Shown: positions 35,360 through 45,190, numbered from the stretch's first letter. The stretch: 64,000 nucleotides of DNA from AP-15 sp963703745 (GCA_963703745.1 CAVPFL010000007.1:124001-188000), one strand, 5' to 3'. Numbers and translations are program-made. The notes: generated from the sequence alone by a model not told the origin.

Positions 35360-36052
35360 ATTAAACGCCCCCCGTTTCGTTTAATCCGAGAAGCGTAGGC
35401 CCCGGAGAGCCGCCTGGCTCCGCGGCCATTCCGCGCAGCTTCGCAGCCCGATACTAAGGCCTGAATAGTTTCGAATGGGTGACAGTAGTGTGACACTCCG
35501 ATCCTTGGATCGGTCACAGGAGGCTGCGGCAACGCAAAGGACGCTCCACTGCTCGTGTCCAGCATTCCCTCGCCTAGTGTTTTGGCCCTGATCAGGCCCT
35601 CGAGAATGGCCCTGCTGTCGTTGCCCGTGATCTCCTCCTGTCCGAGCATGATGCTAAGTATGGCAGCGTGACAGTAAGGGCTGGCGGGCGCCGAGAGGAT
35701 GAAGTTGCACGGTTTGTTGCCAGCCGCGGCGCGATACGCTTCACCCACCACCGCCTCCCCGGGTGGTTCGGACCCGTATATCCGCTTTGGGTCACGGGCG
35801 GTAAAACTCCGAGTGAGTATATGATCTCCGAATTACCCCAGGGAGCGGACATCGTCAGGAGCGCGTTTCATCATTTAGCGAACCCACTCGTATTGCAGAT
35901 CACCGCGTTCTGGGTCCGAGCCATTCCGGGCTGAGCTCTGACCCAACAATGCCACGAGATCATCCAGAATAGACTGGCTTTGGTCGGCGAAGAGAGCGTC
36001 AGTGTGGGTCACCGGCGGCAGCCGCTGCCGGGTCAATCAGGAGAACCCACCC
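35360..36052. other. intergenic stretch upstream of the regulators and the recombinase cassette
   Basis: About 690 bases, no convincing gene. Contains the palindrome at 35498-35513. Open frames here lack starts or family features. Confidence 0.5.
35498..35513. promoter_or_regulatory. palindrome CCGATCC-TT-GGATCGG
   Basis: Perfect 7-base arms, flanked by GTGAC on the left and TCAC on the right. About 140 bases upstream of the AraC-type gene at 35359, so a possible operator. Confidence 0.35.
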
Positions 36053-36523
36053 ATGCGCATCTACATCATCGGCAATGACGGAATCACGCTGTGCCGCGAG
36101 GCACCGGCAACCGTCAATGACCGCGAGGTTGCGGTCGCGTCGAAAGAGGAATTGCACGCTGCGCCGCTCAGCGGCAAGCGGCTGCTGGCGCTGTGGAACG
36201 CTCTGCCCGGTGTCGAAAAGCGGAGGACGGTCGGCGACCGCGGAGCCCTGATCGATCGGCTGTGGCCGGCAATCGAGGCCTTGCCGGACCCGGAATTGGA
36301 GCCCGACGCAAAGCGGCCGTCAAAGCAGGACGAGGTGATTGCAATGCTGCGGCGACCCGAGGGCGCAACCGTGGATGAGGTGGCAAGGGCCACGGGTTGG
36401 CAGCGCCACACGGTTCGCGGCGTCTTCTCGGGCACCCTGAAGAAGAAGCTCGGGCTCACGCTTGCCTCTGTCAAAGAGGAACGCGGCCGCGTCTACCGCG
36501 TCGACGGACCGGCAAGCGTATGA
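36053..36523 (+). CDS. DUF3489 domain protein
   Basis: 156 residues. MRIYIIGNDGITLCREAPAT, then KEELHAAPLSGKRLLALWNA, LPGVEKRRTVGDRGALIDRL, and at the C terminus SKQDEVIAMLRRPEGATVDE, VARATGWQRHTVRGVFSGTL, KKKLGLTLASVKEERGRVYR. The last part is the DUF3489 winged-helix-like domain, probably DNA binding. CAGGAGA precedes the ATG. First gene of a coupled three-gene cassette with DUF2924 and the serine recombinase. Confidence 0.88.
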   Translation: MRIYIIGNDGITLCREAPATVNDREVAVASKEELHAAPLSGKRLLALWNALPGVEKRRTVGDRGALIDRLWPAIEALPDPELEPDAKRPSKQDEVIAMLRRPEGATVDEVARATGWQRHTVRGVFSGTLKKKLGLTLASVKEERGRVYRVDGPASV

Positions 36524-37052
36524 AACCGGCAATCTACGACGCTTCGGCTCGCCACCGGAACGGCAATCGGCACGATCGGCCGCGCCGTCCTGACATCACC
36601 GAGGTCGAGCGGCAAATTGGCAGCCTGGCCAATCGGTCGACGCCAGATCTACGGGTCGCCTGGCGCCAGTTGCATCACATTGGACCGCCTCTCGGGCTCA
36701 GTCGCGATCTGCTGATCCGAACCCTCGCCAATCAGCTGCTAGAGCAAAGCTATGGCGGCGTGAGCCGGGCGCTGCGGCGCCGCCTGCAGAGCCTGGCCGG
36801 AGCGTCGGAGAAAGGCACTATGGCCGTCGATCCCGGTCTCGTGCTAAAGGCCGGCACGACCCTGGTGCGCCAGTGGCGCGGACACACGCACACTGTCTCG
36901 TGCACAAAGACGGGTTTGAGCACGAGGGCCAGCGCTAACGGTCGCTAACGGCAATTGCCGAGCGGATTACCGAGGCCCATTGGTCGGGTCCGCGGTTCTT
37001 TGGCCTGACCGAGGGCGCGAGTGCTTTGGCTGGCGCCAAGGCCGGCCGATGA
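36520..37052 (+). pseudogene. DUF2924 domain protein, frameshift plus stop
   Basis: The ATG overlaps the DUF3489 stop (ATGA). Reads PDITEVERQIGSLANRSTPD, LRVAWRQLHHIGPPLGLSRD, LLIRTLANQLLEQSYGGVSR, PGLVLKAGTTLVRQWRGHTH, TV. At about 36893 one base is missing; the correct continuation LVHKDGFEHEGQR runs into TAA at 36936 where Tyr (TAC) is expected, then RSLTAIAERITEAHWSGPRF, FGLTEGASALAGAKAGR and a TGA that overlaps the recombinase ATG. DUF2924 proteins usually accompany recombinases; role unknown. As written, the protein would be about 142 residues with an unrelated tail. Confidence 0.8.
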
Positions 37053-38773
37053 CGCGACCAACCAGCAGCGGCACACGGCGGAACGCAAGGGTTCGCTGCG
37101 CCATCTACACCCGCAAATCCTCCGAGGAGGGGCTGGAGCAAGAATTCAATTCTCTGCAGGCGCAGCGCGAGGCCTGCGAGGCCTTCATCACCAGCCAGCG
37201 CCACGAAGGCTGGGTGTGCCTGCGCGCGGGTTATGATGACGGCGGGTTCTCCGGCGCGACGATGGGTCGACCCGCCCTGCGACGGCTGCTCGCCGACATC
37301 ACGGCAGGGCGGGTCGATATCGTGGTCGTCTACAAGATCGACCGGCTGACCCGCTCGCTCGCCGATTTTGCCAAGATCGTCGAGATCCTCGACGCGAAGA
37401 GCGCGTCGTTTGTTTCGGTGACGCAGCAGTTCAATACAACGACCTCGATGGGGCGCCTGACCCTCAATGTTCTGTTGTCCTTTGCGCAGTTCGAGCGCGA
37501 GGTCATCGGCGAGCGCATCCGCGACAAGATCGCCGCCTCAAAAAAGAAGGGGATGTGGATGGGCGGCGTGCCGCCGCTCGGGTATCGGGTGCAGGACCGC
37601 AAGCTGGTCATCGTCGACAGCGAGGCGGAAATCGTGCGCTCGATCTTTCGCCGCTATGCCGAACTCGGCTCGGTGCGGTTGTTGAAGGCGGAGCTCGAAG
37701 CCCAGGGAAGGAAAAGCAAGTCGTGGACGAGCGCTGCGGGTCGGGTGATCGGCGGCAAGCCATTCTCGCGCGGGGCGCTCTACCTGATGTTGCGGAACCG
37801 CACCTATCGCGGCGAGATCGTTCACAAGGGACAATCCCATCCTGGCGAACACACGCCAATCATTGACCATCCGCTGTGGGATGCAGTTCAGATGCGGCTC
37901 GCCGCCAATACCGCCGAGCGCAACTCCGCCACACGCACTCACCAACCGAGCCTGCTCGCCGGGATGCTGTTCGATGCCGAGGGCAACCGGATGACGCCGA
38001 GCTATGCGGTCAAAAAGGGCACGCGCTACCGCTACTATGTCTCGCGCCCGCTGATCACCCAAGATCAGCGCGAAAGCTCCACCGCCTTGCGCATTCCAGC
38101 CGGGGAGATCGAGCATCTCGTGACGAGCCGAGTGCGCCAATGGCTTCTCGACCCCGGCGGCATCTACCAGTCGACACGGCTTCCCGATCCGTCAGCGCAG
38201 CGCCGGCTCATCGCGCGCGCCGGGGAAATCGGCAAGAGCTGGACCGAGTTGCCGGGAACACGACAGCGTGCCTTCCTCACCACCCTGATCCACCGCATCG
38301 ATGTCGGGGCCGATCAGATCGATATCCATTTGCGCCCGACCCGGCTCGCCGCACTCCTCGATGTCGCAGCGACACCACTGCCGAGCGCGACCGACGACGA
38401 AACCCGGATTCTGTCCGTGCCGATACGGCTGCGGCGCACCGGGCGGGAGATCTCGATGCGGATCGATGGCACCGACCCGTTTGCCACCGCGAAACCCGAT
38501 GCGCGACTGATCAAGCTGCTGATCAGGGCGCGCCAGTTCAATGCCACACTCCTCGGCAGCGATGGCGTGCCGTTTGCCGCACTGGCCAAGCGGGAAGGGG
38601 TGAGCCCGTCCTATTTCACGCGGCTCGTCCGCCTCAGCTATCTCGCCCCGGACATCATCGAAGCCATCCTCGACGGCCGTCAGCCGCCCGATCTGACCCC
38701 AGACAAGCTGCTGGCGCATTCACGTCTGCCACTTGGCTGGCACGAGCAGCGGACCGTGCTTGGCTTTGCCTGA
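37049..38773 (+). CDS. large serine recombinase
   Basis: 574 residues, intact. Resolvase domain about 15-160 with Ser24 nucleophile (AIYTRKSSEEGLEQEFNSLQ), DDGGFSGATMGRPALRRLLA, DIVVVYKIDRLTRSLADFAK; recombinase domain about 175-280 (GGVPPLGYRVQDRKLVIVDS); a Zn-ribbon-like part that seems to lack the usual Cys cluster (SLLAGMLFDAEGNRM); and an HTH near the C terminus (ALAKREGVSPSYFTRLVRLS, YLAPDIIEAILDGRQP). The start is the ATG at 37049, overlapping the DUF2924 end. It would integrate or excise a mobile island. tRNA-like sequences at 39034, 40851 and 45370 are candidate attachment remnants. Confidence 0.92.
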   Translation: MTRPTSSGTRRNARVRCAIYTRKSSEEGLEQEFNSLQAQREACEAFITSQRHEGWVCLRAGYDDGGFSGATMGRPALRRLLADITAGRVDIVVVYKIDRLTRSLADFAKIVEILDAKSASFVSVTQQFNTTTSMGRLTLNVLLSFAQFEREVIGERIRDKIAASKKKGMWMGGVPPLGYRVQDRKLVIVDSEAEIVRSIFRRYAELGSVRLLKAELEAQGRKSKSWTSAAGRVIGGKPFSRGALYLMLRNRTYRGEIVHKGQSHPGEHTPIIDHPLWDAVQMRLAANTAERNSATRTHQPSLLAGMLFDAEGNRMTPSYAVKKGTRYRYYVSRPLITQDQRESSTALRIPAGEIEHLVTSRVRQWLLDPGGIYQSTRLPDPSAQRRLIARAGEIGKSWTELPGTRQRAFLTTLIHRIDVGADQIDIHLRPTRLAALLDVAATPLPSATDDETRILSVPIRLRRTGREISMRIDGTDPFATAKPDARLIKLLIRARQFNATLLGSDGVPFAALAKREGVSPSYFTRLVRLSYLAPDIIEAILDGRQPPDLTPDKLLAHSRLPLGWHEQRTVLGFA

Positions 38774-39033
38774 GCTGGACCGAACTCAGAGCTTGGTCAC
38801 ATCGCTAACCCGACCTCGCTTGGCGCACCAGTGCAACCACGGTCGCGAACCGCCTAGCCGGCACCGCGGTAGTGGAATAGGGCCCGACAGAGATATTACC
38901 GGCACTTGGCGTGATGTTGACGAGCCCAACGCGTCTCTGCCGGCCGTGCCGCCTGGCCGGGTCCGCGCACACCGCGGCAACTGCCGACTTTTCGATACAA
39001 GAAGGAGAAATCCCGCGAGAGACGGACTGTTTG
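38774..39033. other. non-coding stretch after the recombinase
   Basis: 260 bases up to the first tRNA-like sequence. No gene seen. Could hold an attachment site; no inverted repeat stood out. Confidence 0.35.
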
Positions 39034-39085
39034 CTGGAGGGGAATGGATTCGAAATTCCAGTTCCGCGCCACATCGGCAACGGTT
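39034..39085 (-). repeat. tRNA 3'-end-like repeat, copy 1
   Basis: GGAGGGGAATGGATTCGAA; the complement TTCGAATCCATTCCCCTCC resembles a T-loop plus acceptor stem of a tRNA-Ser-like gene. The next block, AGTTCCGCGCCA...CGGCAACGG, is shared with copy 3 (45370-45425). Confidence 0.45.
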
Positions 39086-39296
39086 GATGCTTTGTCTGAG
39101 GTGCGCGGATCGACTATCGGCGCTTGGTGTCATCCGAGCAGTTGCCGGCGTCGGCAAACCGATCGCCCGGATAATCCTCGGCATCCCGGCCGATTACGGA
39201 GGCCGCCCATTTCGGAACATGCGACACCCAGTCGGTGCGCTCGACGATCTCGTCGACAATATCGCATGCTGCGGATGTCGGCAGGTCCCGACGGCG

Positions 39297-39423
39297 CAGC
39301 CCGCCTGATCGAGGTCACGGTCGCGGCCTATCGCGGAATCGACATCCTGGTCAATAACGTCGGCGGTGGCGGGGATGGGGCGCGCGTTGCCGACAGCGGC
39401 GATGACGATTGGCGCGGCTCGCC
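39297..39423 (+). pseudogene. short-chain dehydrogenase internal fragment
   Basis: Reads RLIEVTVAAYRGIDILVNNV, GGGGDGARVADSGDDDW. The IDILVNNxG motif after helix 4 is the SDR signature. No N- or C-terminal part. Confidence 0.5.
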
Positions 39424-39517
39424 TCGATGAGCATCCGTAGGAGGTCCGTCTGGATCGCCTGGCTTCTCCTAAACCGAAGGTGCTGGAACTGCCGGGGCAC
39501 AGTGCGTTTAATCGGAC

Positions 39518-40177
39518 GTGAGTTTCGCGCGCTGGCAACCCTACTACACCGATCGGGAACTCGAACTCGACCGCCGCATCCACGCGCTCGGGCTGCTGCT
39601 GGCGCTGATCGCGACCCCGCTCCTGCTCGGCCTCGCGGCAGAGAGCAGACGCCCAGGGCTGGTCGTGCCCTGCGCGATCTATCTCTTGTCGCTGCTCGGC
39701 ATGCTCGGAAGCTCGGCGCCGTTTCGCCACACGCCACTCCGATGGTCCAGCTATCGCTGGTTCCTGCGGCGCCTCGACCACGCTGCGATCTTTTTGTTCA
39801 TCGCCGGCACTTACACACCGTTCACGGTAGGGCAGATGCAGGGCGAGCGGGTCGGACCGACGGTGGCGGTGTGGGCGGGCGCGCTGATCGGCGCCGCCTA
39901 CAAGCTCGCATTCCCGGTCGGCTTGCGGCGGCCGTCGCTGGTCGCCTTCGCGGCGCTCGCCTCGTTTGTGCTGTTCGGGCTGCGGCCGACGCTAGTGTCC
40001 ATGGCGCCGCCGGCCGTGGGGCTGATTCTCGCCGGCGTTGCGCTCTATATGGTCGGCGCGGCAATTCATCACCGACCGATACGGTTTCACACGCCAATCT
40101 GGCATGGTTTTGTGATCGTAGGCGCCGCCTGCCACTTCGCCGCGGTCCTTGAAGGTGTGGTGCTCGTGCCCGGCTAG
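39518..40177 (+). CDS. hemolysin III family (PAQR-type) membrane protein
   Basis: 219 residues. MSFARWQPYYTDRELELDRR, IHALGLLLALIATPLLLGL, SAPFRHTPLRWSSYRWFLRR, LDHAAIFLFIAGTYTPFTVG, LRPTLVSMAPPAVGLIL, HTPIWHGFVIVGAACHFAAV. Seven hydrophobic helices and the conserved H, S and H-x-x-x-H residues of YqfA-like proteins. GTG start. Intact, in contrast to most neighbours; paralogous to the gene at 21305. Confidence 0.85.
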   Translation: MSFARWQPYYTDRELELDRRIHALGLLLALIATPLLLGLAAESRRPGLVVPCAIYLLSLLGMLGSSAPFRHTPLRWSSYRWFLRRLDHAAIFLFIAGTYTPFTVGQMQGERVGPTVAVWAGALIGAAYKLAFPVGLRRPSLVAFAALASFVLFGLRPTLVSMAPPAVGLILAGVALYMVGAAIHHRPIRFHTPIWHGFVIVGAACHFAAVLEGVVLVPG

Positions 40178-41189
40178 AGCGGCGCTCGCGATTCGCAGGC
40201 AGGGGACCAAGCTCGCGAAGCTGCCGATCCCGGCCAAGCACCGCTATGGTGCCGGACACAAGATCGCCTCGGCCTGGCCCTACAATGTCGCGCAGCTCTA
40301 CGCCATGCTCGGTTAGAGTATCCGCAACGGTCAGAAGGAGCCATTGATCCCGATCTAACTGTCGGTTTCGAACCTAAGCGGGCCTCGGTACGATTGAGCA
40401 TACCGCTGCCTGCCGAGGTGATGCCTCGGCTAGGTTGCTTCCGATCCGACCGAGCGCGACCAGCTGCAAGCCGCCGGCCGCAAACATTCTCACGTTTTGC
40501 GCTTTTTCCGCCGCGTCTGGCGCTTCACGGCGCTGCTCGTACTATCCAAGGCCGCGATCTCGCGCGCCGCGCAGTACCAGTGCTCCTCATGCCTGCCATC
40601 GGGTTGACCCTCAGCTTACCACAACGCATAGGCACGCCTTGCGATCTGCTCGTGCTTCTCTCCATCCATGGCAGGTACCCCCACATTTCCTCCGATTAAG
40701 ACTAACTCTGTCGTCGACCGCTACCAAACTGCTCCTGGTCTGCAGCCGAGGGCGGCTGGCCTGCCGCGCGCTACCGCCCGGATGAGGACGAATCGACATC
40801 CTGCGGAGAGGTTGCTATGGAGGTTCGTTGCTGACTCTGCGCTGGAGGGGAATGGATTCGAACCTGTATGGGGGCTTTTCCTGTCAGTCGTGTTTTTGGT
40901 TTTGGGGGTTCCTTGCTCGGAGCGGGAAAGTCGTTCCTCGTCCCGTCGCCTACGATCAGGTTCGCGGGGCGCGCGGCCTGCCGGGTCGCCAGGATGACGG
41001 CAGGCGGCTCGAGCGGTTCGGACAAGCATCAGATGGGCTCCACCGCTTAGGAACCAAAAGTTCGCAGACTCTCCGATACCAATCACTGCTGAAGCGCACC
41101 CACCAGCAGTATCACCAGCAGGTGGCAAAGCTGCTGGAAGATTGCAGCAGTACGGCTTGAAACTTAAATCGCCAGCCGTCAGGACCCCC
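40178..41189. other. decayed stretch without an intact gene
   Basis: About 1 kb. A frame at 40196-40316 reads IPAKHRYGAGHKIASAWPYN, VAQLYAMLG, TAG, the end of some protein I do not recognise. Another at 41040-41160 ends HQQYHQQVAKLLEDCSSTA. tRNA-like copy 2 lies inside. Confidence 0.4.
40851..40872 (-). repeat. tRNA 3'-end-like repeat, copy 2
   Basis: GGAGGGGAATGGATTCGAA followed by CCT; shares only the tRNA-like block with copies 1 and 3. Confidence 0.4.
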
Positions 41190-41780
41190 TCAAAACGCTG
41201 CGGGTGATCGGCCCGGCAATTGCCGAAGCGGGGGACGTCGGACTAGGGCGACTTCCGCTAAGCCGGCGCGAGCGGCTGGTCGTTGTCGAGCCGCGCGGCA
41301 CAGGGATGGCGCCTTTCACTTTACGGGCCGCAGAGGAGGTTCGGGCGGCGCAGTTTGGCCTGGCCCAGGGCGAGCTCGACGCCGAGATGGTCGCGATCGC
41401 CAAGGCGATCATCGCGCAGCGGACAGAAAGTTTCGATCCGACGACGTATCGAGATCGTTACCAGAGGCCTTGCGCGCACTGACCGAGGCCAAGATGAAGG
41501 GGCGCAACGTCAAACTCCGAGAGATTGCGGCCCCCCGCCCGTCATCGATCGGATGGCCGCCTTGAAACGCAGCTTGGCACGGGAAGCATCCGGTTCGAAG
41601 CGCGTCGCCGCGGCCCCGAAGAAAGCCGACAAGACCGCTCCCGATCGACGCCAGCCGGCTCTCTTGCTGCCCATTCCAGGGGTCGGAAAACGGAAAGGAG
41701 CGGCCGCCGTCGAGCTCACCACTCCCGGCGCAAGCGGGCTTGATGCCCCACCTCGGGAGCCGGTCCGAATGCGAAAGTGA
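41190..41780 (+). pseudogene. ku: Ku (non-homologous end joining) C-terminal remnant, two frameshifts
   Basis: Reads VGLGRLPLSRRERLVVVEPR, GTGMAPFTLRAAEEVRAAQF, AKAIIAQRTESFDPTTYRDR, YQ. This is the Ku core's end. A shift near 41465 gives EALRALTEAKMKGRNVKLRE, IAAPRP; a second near 41540 gives VIDRMAALKRSLAREASGSK and the basic low-complexity tail to TGA. The N-terminal beta-barrel half is absent. No ligase D is in the window. Confidence 0.75.
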
Positions 41781-42005
41781 TCAACCTTAGCGCGATGGCC
41801 ATGTGTGCTATGATTTCATCGTGCCACGTCGCGGTCGACGTCGGGTCCGCAGGGGCTGGGCGAGTACGGATCCAAACCTGAAGTCTCGCTCCAGCGCGGC
41901 CTCCCAGCGGTATGCTCAGGTTGTCGACATCAGTCATACATATCTCGGCGCGGGCGGTCCCGCACGCCGACACCGGCCCGAGCCCGCTCCCGAGAGCAAT
42001 TCCTC

Positions 42006-42965
42006 ATGATCGCTTGGGTTACCTGGCTCCACCAATTCTTGGCAGCCCCCCTCGGTCTGTTGCCGAGCAAAATCAGCGAGCAGTTCTCCGGCGTGGTCGA
42101 CGATTACCTGCCGCTGAACACCGCGGTCGCTACAGTCGATGTCTTCGCCGACAGATATGAGCTGGATTTGAGGCGGCTCGCGTCAGATCGCGGCGACGCC
42201 GGGGCTGGTGCCGCTGCGATCGCGCGACAAGGCGAGGCGGAGCACCTTCGCGAGGCTGGGGTGCTGACGACGACTTTCCAAAAGGCGGAAGCGCAGCTCG
42301 ATCAGACTGTGCAAGACCAGAGGGAAAGTACCGAAAAACGTGTGGCAATGGCAGATATCCGCGGCCAATTCGGCTATATGAAACGCGCCCTACCCAATTT
42401 CATCGAGGTCGGCCGCCGGATGTCCGAGGCGCTCGGCGCCGGCCGCGCTGAGGAAGCTGGGCATATTGCTACGGACTTTGCGCCCTACCGCGGCCTGTTC
42501 GGTGAGGATCTGACGGCGGTGCGCGATGAACTCGCTGCGTTGACTGTAGCCGCCGCAGGGGAAGTCTACCGACTGAATCGCGGGCTCATCATTCTCGAGC
42601 TGGTCATGCTTCGGCTCGCCTCGCTCGACGGCCTGGGTTTGTTGCTGGTCGTGTCGAACCGAATGATGGCCGGGATCGAGCGACTGATCGAAGGCACCCG
42701 GCGGATGCAGGTGGATGCAGGACGGAGACGGTTACGAGGTTCTGCCGGTTACAAGCAAGGACGAGATCGGCAAGCTGACAATCGCCTTTAATCAAATGGT
42801 CGAGGATTTGCGGGCAAAGGACCGCATCAAAGATACTTTCGGCAAGTTTGTCGATCCACGCATCGTCGCCAATTTGATCGATCCAGCGGGCGGTAACGAC
42901 CTGGCCGAGCGGCAGGTCGCTACAGTGTTCTTTTCCGACATCAAAGGATTTACAAGTCTGGGTGA
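42006..42965 (+). pseudogene. class III adenylate/guanylate cyclase, 5' part (split by IS1595)
   Basis: N-terminal sensor-like helical region (MIAWVTWLHQFLAAPLGLLP, ISEQFSGVVDDYLPLNTAVA), a membrane segment (RGLIILELVMLRLASLDGLG, LLLVVSNRMM), then HAMP. Here a ten-base tandem duplication (GGATGCAGGT at about 42703-42722) breaks the frame; after it the sequence reads YEVLPVTSKDEIGKLTIAFN, QMVEDLRAKDRIKDTFGKFV, VATVFFSDIKGFTSLG, the start of the cyclase domain. It ends at the IS1595 insertion after CTGGGTGA. Would make cAMP or cGMP at the membrane if intact. Confidence 0.75.
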
Positions 42966-44091
42966 TATCCCTATCCGGCTAAAGCAGGTTGCCCAACTGC
43001 TGCGGGAAGGCGTCGCACACGGGCGGCGCCGGCCGGCATGGCGCCGGCCGTGAGCTGGTCGTAGGTGATGGTGGCGCACTCGACAGCGCGCCGGATCAGA
43101 TATCGATCCAGACCGGCGGGAAGGTTGCGGCGATTGAAGCGGTAGGACCATTCGCGCAGGTAGCGCGGGGGTGCTTGGTGCTGACCCCGTGATGGGTGCC
43201 GACCAGCCAGGCTTTGATGTTGCTGAACAGGGTGTGGATGATGGGGAAGAATTGGCCGGCATTGGTGCCGTCACCCTGGACCACCGGGGTGTGTTTCAAA
43301 TGCTCGCCGAGATCGGCGCCGCGATAGCCGGCAAACCCGTCGGTCAGCAGATGCGAATGGGCGGCGACGTTGGCTTTGAGAAATGCCCCCAGTTCGGTCC
43401 CGGTTGCTGCCGGCAAGACGGCGATGCGGGCATCACCGGCGAAAAACCCGTGCTGGCGCTTGACGGCGTGCCCGTGCTTTCCGCTTCGGTTCTTTGGCGC
43501 CGGCACCTTCTCGACGGCAGCGACGACCAGGCTTTTATCAGGGTTGGCGGTGCTGCGGCCGGGGCTTTTCGGGTTGCCGCGGCCGCCAATGAAGGTTTCG
43601 TCTGCCTCCAGAAAGCCGTGCAGCGGACGCGACGGATCCTCGCTCAGCCCATAGCGCAGCTTGTGCGCCATCGTCCAGGCCGTCTGATACGCCACACCGA
43701 GTTCGCGCTGCAGAAACTTGGCCGAAACTCCGCGCTTATCGCGGCCCATCAGATAGGCGGCAAAAAACCACTTGGTCAGATCGGTCCGCGTCCGATGGAA
43801 TACCGTTCCGGCGGTCGCCAATTCCTGCCGGTGGCAGGTCGCACATTCATACACTCGAGGGCGCGCCTTCAGCCGCCAGGCCTGACGTCCGCCGCACCCA
43901 GCACAGGCAAAGCCGCCGGGCCAGCGAAGCCCCGCCAAGTGTTCAATGCACTGCTCCTCGCTCCCAAACTCGACAACAAACTCTCGCAGTCCAGCCATTG
44001 ATCCCCCCTCTGATTGGCTGGGCTATGCTACCCTGAGGCGAGCCCTCACGTCCAGAACATTTCATGAACCTGTCTTACCTAGAGAGGGATA
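42966..44091 (-). mobile_element. IS1595-family insertion sequence in the cyclase gene
   Basis: Bounded by an exact 8-base direct repeat CTGGGTGA (42958-42965 and 44092-44099). Inverted ends TATCCCTATCCGGCTAAAGC and TATCCCTCTCTAGGTAAGAC, both running on to CAGGTT. Eight-base duplication is normal for IS1595. Confidence 0.88.
42979..43998 (-). pseudogene. IS1595-family (ISXO2-like) transposase, frameshifted at C terminus
   Basis: Zinc ribbon at residues 30-60 (FACAGCGG, VYECATCHRQ), then the DDE-type domain: FLEADETFIGGRGNPKSPGR, HLLTDGFAGYRGADLG, FPIIHTLFSNIKAWLVGTHH, GVSTKH. After that the family reads LPRYLREWSYRFNRRN; here that sequence is present but one base out of frame (about 43173), continuing to NLPAGLDRYLIRRAVECATI and a stop near 42979. 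The uncorrected frame stops at 43096 (300 residues). The shift removes the last catalytic region, so the element is probably inactive. Confidence 0.8.
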
Positions 44092-44099
44092 CTGGGTGA

Positions 44100-44847
44100 A
44101 CTACTGACCGCCACAACCTTGGTCAAGCTGCTGAACACCTACTTCTCGGAAATGACGACGCTGATCCACACCCACACCGGTATTATCGACAAACTTGTCG
44201 GCGATGGGCTGATGGCGTTCTGGACAGCGCCCTTCTCCCGGGGCGAGAGCCACGCCACCGATGCCTGCCTCGCTGCCTTGGAGCAGCAGCACGCTGTCGC
44301 GAAGCTGCGCGAACACCTTTCCGACGTCCTCGGCCTGCGCCGCGACCGGAATTCAGTGTACGAATGGGCCTCGCCACCGGCGATCTGGTCGGTCGTCGGG
44401 ACAATCGGCGCGCCCGACGCGCGGTCCTTCACGGTAATCGGCGACACCGTCAACCTCGCCTCGCGCCTCGACGGAGCGAATAATGCGTACGAGACGCGCA
44501 TTCTGGTCGACGAAGGAACCTTCCAGCTCGGCCAGAATGATGTTGAGGGTCGCGAGATCGATTTCCTCACCGTGTCCGGCTAGGTTGAACCGGTGCGTAT
44601 GTACGAGATCATGGCGCCCGCCGGATGCCTTTCTGCCGCCGAGAACGAATTGTGCGACTTGTTAGCCGAGGGGTTGTCGGCCTATCGCGATCGTGATTGG
44701 GACCGGTCGGAGCAACGTCTCGCCCAGTGTCTGGCGGTGGTGCCAACGGATGGGCCAGCTGCCGTATTTCGCCGCCGTATCGAGTTCCTGCGGGATAAAG
44801 CGCTCCCGGCGGATTGGGATGGCGTCCGGCACTTGACCGACGAATAG
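44100..44847 (+). pseudogene. class III cyclase, 3' part
   Basis: Continues the cyclase exactly after the IS target duplication: LLTATTLVKLLNTYFSEMTT, IIDKLVGDGLMAFWTAPFSR, ARSFTVIGDTVNLASRLDGA, then TAG at 44581 inside VSG-VEPVRMYEIMAPAG, and EGLSAYRDRDWDRSEQRLAQ, RRRIEFLRDKALPADWDGVR. Around 44345-44400 a local double frameshift hides VRMGLATGDLV. Several lesions besides the IS, so the gene was decaying independently or the element entered a dead gene. Confidence 0.75.
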
Positions 44848-44984
44848 GTCGGAAGCTTGACGATGGCGGCCGTCCAATGCGTCTTGGTCCTCGGCATTGC
44901 TGACGTGGCGAACTTGAACCGGGACTCGCCGCGGCACGCCGCTGAATATCTCCGGCTGGGCGCGCGATCGTACGTGTCGACCGG

Positions 44985-45190
44985 TTGATCATCGAGGCAG
45001 GCACGACGACCTTGCTCTCCGGCCCCTCCGGCTCCGGCAAGTCGACCTTGTTTCGCGCCATCGCCGGAATTTGGCCCTAGGGACAGGGCACGATCGACCG
45101 CCCTGCCGATGCTGCGATCATGCTGCTGCCGCAGCGGCCGTATATACCTTCGGGCACATTGAAGACCGCGCTGGCCTACCCCTCCGAGTA
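44985..45190 (+). pseudogene. ABC transporter ATPase fragment (SbmA/YddA-type)
   Basis: Reads DRL-like residues, IIEAGTTTLLSGPSGSGKST (Walker A), LFRAIAGIWP, TAG (45078-45080), GQGTIDRPADAAIMLLPQRP, YIPSGTLKTALAYPSE, stop. In this family WPWGxG or WPFGxG is usual, so the amber probably replaces an aromatic residue. No membrane domain or Walker B remains. Confidence 0.65.

Noticed and set aside
35011..35751. Minus-strand frame of 246 residues
   Set aside because: It overlaps the AraC gene in another frame, lacks a ribosome site, and has no family-like content.
39034..39085. A functional tRNA gene at the tRNA-like repeats
   Set aside because: Only a T-arm/acceptor-like part is present and the T-stem does not pair properly; no anticodon arm could be found.
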